The notes under the pieces: generated by a model
What the model saw: the letters and a program-made list of their open reading frames with translations, nothing else
Told to the model about the DNA's origin: nothing
Database searches by the model: none
Made by a program: the position numbers and the translations under genes
Assembly (NCBI GenBank): GCA_016787665.1
Contig: JAEUUC010000002.1
Coordinates: 124,001 to 188,000, forward strand
Source: Cyclobacteriaceae bacterium
GTDB taxonomy: Bacteria > Bacteroidota > Bacteroidia > Cytophagales > Cyclobacteriaceae
Length of the DNA stretch: 64,000 nt
Direction: 5' to 3'
In this document: piece by piece, positions 7,193 through 14,955 of the stretch
Numbering within the stretch: position 1 is the stretch's first letter
How the letters are laid out: every line of letters begins with the position of its first letter

Positions 7193-8638
7193 ATGAGTAA
7201 GGACAATCAAGTATTGGAAGAGATCACCTCGAAGGAATACGAGCATGGCTGGACGGTAAACCTCGAGACCGATGAGGCGCCAAAAGGCCTGAACGAGGAC
7301 ATTGTTCGGTTCATCTCGGCAAAAAAGGGCGAACCGGAATGGCTGCTCGAATGGCGTCTGAAGGCCTTCCGGGCGTGGCTCCAGATGACAGAACCCACCT
7401 GGCCCAACGTTCATTACCCTGCCATCAACTATCAGGACATCATCTATTACTCCGCCCCCAAGCAAAAGAAGACGGCCAATAGCCTGGATGAAGTAGATCC
7501 CGAATTGCTCAAGACATTTGAAAAATTGGGGATTTCATTAACGGAACAAAAGCGGCTAACCGGTGTAGCCGTAGATGCGGTGCTCGACAGTGTGTCCGTT
7601 GCTACCACCTTTAAAGAAAAGCTCGCGGAAATGGGTATCATCTTTTGCTCGTTCAGCGAAGCGGTGAAAGAACATCCCGAGTTAGTTAAAAAATACCTGG
7701 GCTCCGTAGTGCCCATGAATGACAACTACTTCGCGGCACTGAACTCCGCGGTGTTCTCCGATGGCTCATTCTGTTACATTCCGAAAGGCGTTCGATGCCC
7801 TATGGAGTTGTCGACCTATTTCCGGATCAATGCGGCCAATACCGGTCAGTTTGAACGAACGCTTATTGTTGCAGATGAAGGCTCTTACGTGAGCTATCTG
7901 GAGGGTTGTACGGCCCCAATGCGCGATGAAAATCAGTTGCATGCCGCAGTGGTGGAATTGTATGCCCTGAAGGATGCGGAGATTAAGTACAGCACCGTAC
8001 AAAACTGGTATCCGGGTGATAAAGAAGGGAAAGGCGGCATTTATAACTTCGTAACCAAGCGAGGCCTGTGCGCAGGTGATCACTCCAAGATATCCTGGAC
8101 CCAGGTCGAAACCGGATCGGCCATTACGTGGAAGTACCCTTCGTGCATTCTCAAAGGCGACTACTCGAGCGGTGAGTTTTATTCGGTTGCTGTCACCAAC
8201 AATTACCAACAAGCCGATACCGGAACCAAGATGGTTCACATTGGCAAACACACCCGATCGCGCATCGTGTCGAAGGGTATCTCCGCTGGTAAATCGCAAA
8301 ACAGTTACCGCGGCCAGGTTCATGTATTGAAGCGAGCCGCCCATGCACGTAACTTCTCGCAGTGCGACTCGCTGCTTATGGGCGATCAATGCGGGGCGCA
8401 TACCTTCCCCTACATCGATATTGAAAACCCCACGGCCAAGGTTGAGCACGAAGCCACCACTTCGAAAATCGGAGAAGATCAGATCTTTTACTGCCTGCAG
8501 CGCGGCATTGACGAAGAGGCTGCGGTAGCGCTGATTGTAAACGGATACGCCAAGGAGGTACTTAACCAGCTGCCCATGGAGTTTGCCGTTGAAGCGCAGA
8601 AACTGTTGGCCCTTACACTCGAAGGCAGTGTGGGTTGA
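7193..8638 (+). CDS. sufB: Fe-S cluster assembly scaffold protein SufB
   Basis: A 481-residue subunit of the cytoplasmic SufBC2D scaffold on which Fe-S clusters are built from SufS/SufE-derived sulfur. The beta-helix core has the typical SufB segments: [19 protein letters not shown] in the middle, [20 protein letters not shown], and the C-terminal [20 protein letters not shown] block shared with SufD. Length is the family norm. It is the first gene of sufB-C-D-S-E-T, 67 bases after the lrp stop, with a GAGG ribosome-binding site. The inverted repeat at its promoter is the likely control point. Confidence 0.97.
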   Translation: MSKDNQVLEEITSKEYEHGWTVNLETDEAPKGLNEDIVRFISAKKGEPEWLLEWRLKAFRAWLQMTEPTWPNVHYPAINYQDIIYYSAPKQKKTANSLDEVDPELLKTFEKLGISLTEQKRLTGVAVDAVLDSVSVATTFKEKLAEMGIIFCSFSEAVKEHPELVKKYLGSVVPMNDNYFAALNSAVFSDGSFCYIPKGVRCPMELSTYFRINAANTGQFERTLIVADEGSYVSYLEGCTAPMRDENQLHAAVVELYALKDAEIKYSTVQNWYPGDKEGKGGIYNFVTKRGLCAGDHSKISWTQVETGSAITWKYPSCILKGDYSSGEFYSVAVTNNYQQADTGTKMVHIGKHTRSRIVSKGISAGKSQNSYRGQVHVLKRAAHARNFSQCDSLLMGDQCGAHTFPYIDIENPTAKVEHEATTSKIGEDQIFYCLQRGIDEEAAVALIVNGYAKEVLNQLPMEFAVEAQKLLALTLEGSVG

Positions 8639-8681
8639 TTTCTGGAAATAGTTCTAAAACCTGATTTTGAATTAGTACGAC

Positions 8682-9440
8682 ATGTTGACCATAAAGAATC
8701 TACAAGCGAAAATCGGTGACAAGGAGATCCTCAAAGGAATCAACTTGAAGGTGAAGGCCGGAGAAGTGCACGCCATCATGGGCCCCAATGGCTCAGGTAA
8801 GAGCACACTGGCGTCTGTGCTTTCGGGGCGTGAGGAGTATGAAGTAACGGGTGGTGAGGTTGATTTCGAAGGCAAGAACCTGCTGGAGTTGGAACCGGAA
8901 GAACGGGCGCGGGAAGGCATCTTCATGGCTTTTCAATATCCGGTGGAGATCCCGGGCGTGAGCACCATCAACTTCATGAAAACCGCCCTCAACCAAATTC
9001 GTGAGCACCGTGGCCAGCCGCCACTGGATGCCGTTTCTTTCCTGCAATTGATGAAGGAGAAGATGAAACTGGTGCAAATCGATCAGTCATTGCTTAACCG
9101 CAGTTTGAATGAAGGCTTCTCGGGTGGCGAGAAGAAACGGAATGAAATATTTCAAATGGCCATGTTGGAGCCCAAGCTGTCCATCCTGGACGAGACGGAC
9201 TCCGGGCTTGATATTGATGCCTTGCGTATCGTGGCCAATGGCGTGAACGCGCTGCGCTCAAAGAACAACGCAACCATTGTCGTTACACACTACCAGCGCT
9301 TGTTGGATTATATCGTGCCTGACTTTGTTCACGTACTCTACAAAGGCCGCATTGTAAAGTCGGGCGGCAAAGAGTTGGCGCTGGAGCTCGAAGCAAAGGG
9401 CTACGATTGGATCAAAACGGAGGCTGCACTGGCAGAGTAA
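8682..9440 (+). CDS. sufC: Fe-S cluster assembly ATPase SufC
   Basis: A 252-residue ABC-type ATPase that drives conformational change in the SufBCD scaffold. Walker A is GPNGSGKST (about residues 35-43). The ABC signature is FSGGEKKRNEIFQ near 145. The Walker B region reads LSILDETDSGLD, as is characteristic of SufC rather than of transport ATPases. It follows sufB after 43 bases and precedes sufD by four bases, so the three are cotranscribed. Confidence 0.97.
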   Translation: MLTIKNLQAKIGDKEILKGINLKVKAGEVHAIMGPNGSGKSTLASVLSGREEYEVTGGEVDFEGKNLLELEPEERAREGIFMAFQYPVEIPGVSTINFMKTALNQIREHRGQPPLDAVSFLQLMKEKMKLVQIDQSLLNRSLNEGFSGGEKKRNEIFQMAMLEPKLSILDETDSGLDIDALRIVANGVNALRSKNNATIVVTHYQRLLDYIVPDFVHVLYKGRIVKSGGKELALELEAKGYDWIKTEAALAE

Positions 9441-9444
9441 TCGT

Positions 9445-10722
9445 ATGAGTGTAACCTCTGCTTCTCCCCTTTCCAAGGACGCCCTGGTGGCCCTCCCGGC
9501 CACCGCCACCGATGCGTGGACCGAACAGCGCGCTAAAGCGCGTCAGGCGTTGCTGAAGAATGGATTGCCGGCTGCGCGGAGTGAGGAATATCGCTTCACC
9601 CCGGTGCTGCGTTCCCTTGAAAAGAAATTTTCTCCACGCCAATTGGCGGGTTATACAGAGGGTACGTCTTTGCCAGCACTGGATGCCCACCTGATTCCCG
9701 GCTTCGATGCGTATCGCCTTGTCTTCATCAACGGTACGTTTGACGCTACGCGGTCAACCGATTTATCCGGAATTCCAGGCATAACAATTCAACCGTTGTT
9801 CAACGCCAAGCCGATGTTGAACCTGGCCGATGTTGAAGCGGATGCGTTTACCGCCCTCAACACGGGGTTTGGTACGCACGGTTTGGCCATTGAGGTTGCG
9901 CCCGGCACACGCTTGGCCAAACCCCTGTTGGTCTGGCACGGTCAAAAATCAGATTCACCGGCTGCTTTTCACACGCGCCTCCAAATCAAATTGGGAGCTG
10001 CCAGTGAGGCTACGCTGGTCGAAAAATTCGATACGGAAGGATCCGGTGACGTATTTCACACGTTCGTAGAGGAGATTGAGGTTGGGGAGCAAGCCAAACT
10101 TCAGTACTGCAAGATTCAGAATGATGCGGGTCAGGTAACTCAGATCGCCAACACGGTAATCCGCCAGGCAGACAGCAGCCGCATTGACACGTTTACCTTC
10201 ACGTTCGATGGCAAGCTGGTGCGCAATAATTTCCAGATTGTGATTGACGGGGAAAACTGCGAGTCGCATTTCTTTGGCTTGTACCTGGTGAAAGGCAATA
10301 CCTTGGTGGATAACCACACCGTTGTGGATCACAAGAAGCCAAATTCCTTCAGCAATGAAATGTACAAGGGCGTGATGGATGGCCAGTCAAAAGGCGTCTT
10401 CAATGGCAAGATTTTCGTTCGCCCACACGCCCAAAAGACCAACGCTTTTCAATCGAATCGCAACATTTTACTCTCTGACACGGCTACCGTCAACACAAAG
10501 CCTCAGCTCGAAATCTGGGCTGACGATGTAAAATGTTCGCATGGTTGTACGTCCGGCCAGCTGGATGAAGAAGCGATGTTTTACCTTCAATCGCGTGGCA
10601 TCTCCAAATCGGCCGCCCGCGCCATGTTGTTGTATGCTTTTGCCGGGGAAGTTATTCAGCCGTTGTTTGACGAAACGCTGAAGCACTACATTGATCAACT
10701 CGTTTCGCAAAAGTTGCACTAA
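9445..10722 (+). CDS. sufD: Fe-S cluster assembly protein SufD
   Basis: A 425-residue paralogue of SufB that completes the SufBC2D complex. The C-terminal half carries the shared beta-helix motifs, including HAQKTNAFQSNRNILLSD and the block with CSHGCTSGQLDEEAMFYLQS, where the conserved His lies near the SufB-SufD interface in characterised homologues. The N-terminal third is variable, as in the family. The stop is separated from the sufS ATG by a single base, suggesting translational coupling. Confidence 0.95.
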   Translation: MSVTSASPLSKDALVALPATATDAWTEQRAKARQALLKNGLPAARSEEYRFTPVLRSLEKKFSPRQLAGYTEGTSLPALDAHLIPGFDAYRLVFINGTFDATRSTDLSGIPGITIQPLFNAKPMLNLADVEADAFTALNTGFGTHGLAIEVAPGTRLAKPLLVWHGQKSDSPAAFHTRLQIKLGAASEATLVEKFDTEGSGDVFHTFVEEIEVGEQAKLQYCKIQNDAGQVTQIANTVIRQADSSRIDTFTFTFDGKLVRNNFQIVIDGENCESHFFGLYLVKGNTLVDNHTVVDHKKPNSFSNEMYKGVMDGQSKGVFNGKIFVRPHAQKTNAFQSNRNILLSDTATVNTKPQLEIWADDVKCSHGCTSGQLDEEAMFYLQSRGISKSAARAMLLYAFAGEVIQPLFDETLKHYIDQLVSQKLH

Positions 10723-10723
10723 C

Positions 10724-11962
10724 ATGGTGGCCGCCCCTGCCCATCTGGACGTCAGCAAAATCCGGGCTCAGTTCCCGGTACTCCACCAGCAGGTAAACGG
10801 ACATCCCCTCGTGTACCTTGATAATGCGGCTACCACGCAGAAACCTAAACGGGTTATTGATGCCCTAAACCGCTATTACGAAGGTTACAATGCCAACATT
10901 CACCGGGGCATTCACACACTGGCGGAGAAAGCCACGCGGGCTTATGAGGCAACACGGGAGGAGATGCAGCGCTTCATTCATGCCCGCTATTCAGAGGAGA
11001 TTATTTTTACCAGTGGGGTTACGGGAAGCATCAATCTGGTTGCGTATTCGTTTGGCCAGGCGTTCGTGCAAGCTGGGGATCAAATCATCATCTCGGGTTT
11101 GGAGCATCACTCCAACATTGTTCCCTGGCAATTGCTTTGCGAGCGTACGGGGGCCCGGTTGGCCGTGATTCCGGTTACCGATTCCGGTGAACTTGAACTC
11201 GAAGCCTACCGGCAGTTACTTCAAAATAAAACGGCTTTGGTTGCCGTTAACCATGCTTCCAATAGTTTAGGCACCATCAATCCCATAAAGGAGATCATTG
11301 ACATGGCTCACCAGGCGGGAGCCTGCGTACTCATTGACGGAGCGCAGGCATCTGCTCACCTGCCGATTGATGTCCGGGCTTTGGATTGTGATTTTTATTG
11401 CATTTCGTCACACAAAATGTACGGGCCAACCGGTACCGGCATTTTATATGGAAAGAAAGAGTGGCTCGAGAAAATGCCGCCCTTCCTGGGTGGTGGCGAA
11501 ATGATCCGCGAGGTGACGTTTAACCAAACCACCTACAACGACCTGCCCTACAAGTTTGAGGCGGGTACTCCAAACATCGCAGATGTTATTGCGCTGCGTG
11601 AAGCCATTTTGTTTATTCAAGAGCATGATAAGGCCGCCATGGCCACCTACGAGCACGATTTGCTGCAGTATGCAACCGCCAAGGTTGCGGCATTGCCGGG
11701 CGTACGACTGGTTGGCACAGCCCCGGAAAAAGTCAGCATCCTGGCCTTTGTGGTGGATGGCATCCATCATTTTGATATCGGGCAGATGATGGACACCCGC
11801 GGCATTGCCGTGCGCACGGGCCACCATTGCACACAGCCGCTCATGGACCGTTACCAACTGGAAGGTACGGTGCGCGCCTCATTCGCCATATACAACACCC
11901 GCGAGGAAGTGGATGCGCTTGCGGAGTCGCTCGGGAGAATTATTAATTTTATGCGGAAATGA
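10724..11962 (+). CDS. sufS: Cysteine desulfurase SufS
   Basis: A 412-residue PLP-dependent class V aminotransferase-fold enzyme that removes sulfur from cysteine as a persulfide. The Schiff-base lysine is in SSHKMYGPTG (about residue 228). The active-site cysteine is in RTGHHCTQPLMDRY near 368, the short-loop arrangement of group II (SufS-type) desulfurases. YLDNAATTQKP marks the N terminus. I start at the ATG one base after the sufD stop. A TTG 33 bases upstream would read into sufD and adds non-homologous residues. Sulfur passes to SufE, encoded next. Confidence 0.96.
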   Translation: MVAAPAHLDVSKIRAQFPVLHQQVNGHPLVYLDNAATTQKPKRVIDALNRYYEGYNANIHRGIHTLAEKATRAYEATREEMQRFIHARYSEEIIFTSGVTGSINLVAYSFGQAFVQAGDQIIISGLEHHSNIVPWQLLCERTGARLAVIPVTDSGELELEAYRQLLQNKTALVAVNHASNSLGTINPIKEIIDMAHQAGACVLIDGAQASAHLPIDVRALDCDFYCISSHKMYGPTGTGILYGKKEWLEKMPPFLGGGEMIREVTFNQTTYNDLPYKFEAGTPNIADVIALREAILFIQEHDKAAMATYEHDLLQYATAKVAALPGVRLVGTAPEKVSILAFVVDGIHHFDIGQMMDTRGIAVRTGHHCTQPLMDRYQLEGTVRASFAIYNTREEVDALAESLGRIINFMRK

Positions 11963-11968
11963 TCGGCT

Positions 11969-12418
11969 ATGGTAGCTGAGACGTTCATCGGTATGACCAT
12001 TGATCAGGCACAAGAAGAAATTGTGAGTGAATTCTCCCTGCTCGAGGGCGATCAGGAGATGACCATATTTTACATTATGGAACTGGGCCAAAAGATGCCG
12101 CCCTTCCCCGAGACGGCCCGCACCGAACAAAACGAAGTGAAAGGATGCCAGTCGAAAGTCTGGATGACAGCCGAGCTGCGCAACGGCCTGATGTACCTGC
12201 AAGCCGACAGCAACACGGCCATTACGAAAGGGTTGGTCAGCCTGTTGGTTCGCATCTTCAGCGGCCACACACCCGATGAGATACTGAATGCCGATTTGAG
12301 TTTCATGAAAAAGATCGGAATGGAACGGTTTATCGGCACCCAGCGCAGCAACGGGTTTGCTGCAATGGTTAAACAAATCAAATATTTTGCTTTAGCCTTT
12401 CAAGTGAAGAACGCATGA
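11969..12418 (+). CDS. sufE: Sulfur acceptor protein SufE
   Basis: A 149-residue protein that takes the persulfide from SufS and hands it to SufB. The acceptor cysteine is in EVKGCQSKVW (residue 60 from this start), followed by the usual hydrophobic core and the C-terminal helix. A second in-frame ATG eight codons later (MTIDQAQEEI) would place the cysteine at residue 52, closer to the E. coli numbering, so the exact start is uncertain. The gene begins six bases after sufS and its end overlaps sufT by four bases (ATGA). Confidence 0.94.
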   Translation: MVAETFIGMTIDQAQEEIVSEFSLLEGDQEMTIFYIMELGQKMPPFPETARTEQNEVKGCQSKVWMTAELRNGLMYLQADSNTAITKGLVSLLVRIFSGHTPDEILNADLSFMKKIGMERFIGTQRSNGFAAMVKQIKYFALAFQVKNA

Positions 12419-12762
12419 GTGCAGATCAAAATACGGTCACGGTATCGCAGGTCACCATTCCCGACCTGCGCGAAAAGATTGTTGCCGCACTGAAGACGGT
12501 GTATGACCCGGAAATTCCGGTAGACATTTACGAGTTGGGATTGATTTACGAGATCAACATCTTTCCGGTTAATAATGTGAACATTCAAATGACCCTCACG
12601 TCACCTTCCTGCCCCTCGGCCGAACAAATCCCCACGGAAGTGGAACAGCGGGTGAAGGAAATTGAAGGCGTGAATGATGTCAAGGTTGAAATCACCTGGG
12701 ATCCGCCCTACTCGCAGGATATGATGAGCGAGGCGGCAAAACTGGAATTGGGATTTTTGTGA
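12415..12762 (+). CDS. sufT: SufT-type Fe-S assembly protein (DUF59/MIP18 family)
   Basis: A 115-residue MIP18-like protein that helps mature or deliver Fe-S clusters. Family marks are TVYDPEIPVDIYELGLIY (about residues 29-46) and the conserved cysteine loop TSPSCPSAEQIP near 62-73. The four-base overlap with sufE and its place at the end of the suf operon support the SufT assignment over phenylacetate-CoA oxygenase subunit PaaD, a related DUF59 protein. Confidence 0.92.
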   Translation: MSADQNTVTVSQVTIPDLREKIVAALKTVYDPEIPVDIYELGLIYEINIFPVNNVNIQMTLTSPSCPSAEQIPTEVEQRVKEIEGVNDVKVEITWDPPYSQDMMSEAAKLELGFL

Positions 12763-12842
12763 GGGAACAAAACGATTGTCCCTGTTGTTGTCGAAACATT
12801 GCGAAAGCCATTAACGATTGAATCTTAAACCTTGAATTGACT

Positions 12843-13259
12843 ATGTATCCTGAACAACTGGTAGCGCCTATGCGCACCGACCTGACGAGTGCAGGCTTTA
12901 AAGAATTAAAGACCGCTTCTGATGTTGACCAAACCATGGCCGAAAAAAGCGGCACTAACCTGCTGGTCATAAACTCCGTATGCGGATGCGCGGCCGGAGC
13001 GGCACGCCCCGGCATCAAATGGGCATTGGAGCACTCGGCCAAGAAGCCGGCCAAACTGACCACCGTTTTTGCGGGCGTAGACAAAGAAGCCGTGGCCAAA
13101 GCACGCGAGTACACCTTGCCTTACCCACCCTCCTCGCCTTCCATTGCTCTATTCAAGGACGGTGAGCTGGTGCACTTCATCGAACGACACCACATTGAAG
13201 GGCGCAATGCCCAAATGATCGGCCAGCACCTGTTGGAAGTCTTTGACGAATTTTGTTAG
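12843..13259 (+). CDS. BrxA/BrxB family bacilliredoxin
   Basis: A 138-residue thioredoxin-fold protein of the YphP/YqiW family, with the signature NSVCGCAAGAARPG (about residues 42-55) containing the CGC active site that replaces CXXC. Characterised members remove bacillithiol from mixed disulfides after oxidative stress. Whether this organism makes bacillithiol cannot be seen here. The ATG at 12843 is preferred to an upstream TTG two codons earlier. It follows the suf genes after an 80-base gap with a small hairpin, and ends before a strong terminator. Confidence 0.92.
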   Translation: MYPEQLVAPMRTDLTSAGFKELKTASDVDQTMAEKSGTNLLVINSVCGCAAGAARPGIKWALEHSAKKPAKLTTVFAGVDKEAVAKAREYTLPYPPSSPSIALFKDGELVHFIERHHIEGRNAQMIGQHLLEVFDEFC

Positions 13260-13278
13260 GCAAACACCAAATCAAATG

Positions 13279-13302
13279 AAAGCCCCTCCAGGGGCTTTTT
13301 TA
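13279..13302. terminator. Intrinsic terminator between bacilliredoxin and the antiporter gene
   Basis: AAAGCCCC (13279-13286), loop TCCA, GGGGCTTT (13291-13298) and further T residues on the plus strand. The A-rich left flank means it can also work for the convergent minus-strand gene, whose stop codon lies at its edge. Confidence 0.88.
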
Positions 13303-14875
13303 TTGCTCCAGTTGAAGTCGCGTCTCCTCCAAATCCAGTTCGTACGATAATTTTCGGGCCACTTCCTCGCTAATTTGCCCATCTTTTCTGCGCTGAACCA
13401 CCCACGCGCGCTCAATCTTGATAAGTTCGCGCTGCACATCGTGAAAGGCTTGCACCTGCTCATCGTTCAACCGGCTTTGCACACTATCCTTACGCGCGCG
13501 CTGCAAACGAATTTCATACTTGGTCTTGATCTGATTGAGAATATCACTGTTCAACAATGCGTAATTCTCTTCAATATGTTCGATGGCCGCAGCCGTGAGC
13601 TTAAGGCGCGCGTGGTGCTCTTCATGTACTTCTTCGTCTGTCGCTTTAATCCCCAACCACTGGATTAGTTTCGGCAACGTCAGCCCCTGCAACACCAGCG
13701 TAGCGAAGATGACGCAGAACGTGAGGAAGATAATTAAGTCGCGGTTGGGAAAAGGTTGACCGTCCGCAAACGTGAGGGGCAACGCCAGCGCGGCAGCGAG
13801 CGAAACAATACCGCGCATGCCTGACCACGAAACCACCGCCACAAACCGGATGTTGGCGGGGTTCCTCCCTGCGGATGCGCCTGGAAAGCCAGCGCGGCAA
13901 ATAGGCGCCAGGAAACACCCACAGAATCCGAACCACAATGGTGGCCAGGCTGATCAGCGCGCCATACCCGATCAATGTCCAAATCGGATAATCACTAATG
14001 TTATCCAGGATCATGGGCAATTGAAGACCAATCAAAATAAAAATGATACCGTTGAGCAGGAAGATCAACGTATCCCACACGGCCCATGCCTGAATGCGGG
14101 TTTGATGTTTGAAAATCTGATCGGAATTCCAGCTTAGGAAAAGCCCGCTGACGACCACCGCCAACACACCGGAAGCGTGAAACTCCTCAGCCACCAGGTA
14201 AGACATGTAGGGTGTGATCAGCGTGAACGCGGTGTCGGTTGTTGGATTGTCGGGTGTGATTTTATGCACCCACAAAAAGATATAACCGATCGCAAAGCCG
14301 ATGAGAATACCCAAGCCGGCAACATAGAAGAAGTTAATACTGGCCAGCCAGAAAATGAACGTACCGGTAGCCGTAGCCGCGATCGCATACCGATAGGCAA
14401 TCAGCCCGGTTGCATCGTTTACGAGACTTTCACCTTCCAAAATGGTAATAATGCGCCTCGGCAAGTTGAGCCCTTTGGTGGCTGCCGTTGCCGCTACAGC
14501 ATCCGGAGGCGAAATAATGGCGCCTAGCACGAACGCTTCGCCCCAGCCGAAGTTGGGTATGATCGAATGCGCCACAACCGCTACCAGTGTGGTCGTAAAT
14601 AACACACAGCCCACGGCCAGCAAGGTGATTGGCCTGCGGTTGGCCTTAAAGTCAGGCCAGGAAGTAACCCATGCAGCTCCATATAACACCGGAGGCAGGA
14701 AGACCAGAAACACGAGGTCTGGACTCACCACCACAGCCGGAAGATTGGGGATAAAACTAATCGCCATACCGGTCACCACCAGAAGAATGGGATACGGAAC
14801 GCGAATCTTATCCGTAACCTGTGCCAGGCCAGTAACGATGGCCAGTAAAATGACAACAATTCCTACCTGCTCCAT
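13300..14875 (-). pseudogene. CPA1 family Na+/H+ antiporter, interrupted by a frameshift
   Basis: Two overlapping minus-strand frames together make one antiporter of about 525 residues. The upstream frame, from the ATG at 14875 (MEQVGIVVILL), gives the membrane domain with PPVLYGAAW and the ion-binding ISPPDAVAA and GESLVNDATG segments, up to LPRWLSRRIRR. The downstream frame resumes with FVAVVSWSGMRGIVSLAAAL and a charged cytoplasmic tail. The shift is +1 within 13856-13870, near GGGAGG and CCCC runs. Without it the upstream frame runs about 70 meaningless residues. It may be a sequencing error, a true inactivation, or a natural shift. An ATG 54 bases upstream of 14875 is also in frame. Confidence 0.8.
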
Positions 14876-14955
14876 AAGTGAATTGCGATGATACAGCCTT
14901 TTAACACCAATAGGCAAACATGCATACAAAAAATAGTTTACTTACCTTTACTTAG

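Noticed and set aside
7766-8449. 227-codon minus-strand open frame
   Set aside because: It is antisense to the core of sufB and has no recognisable domain or ribosome-binding site.
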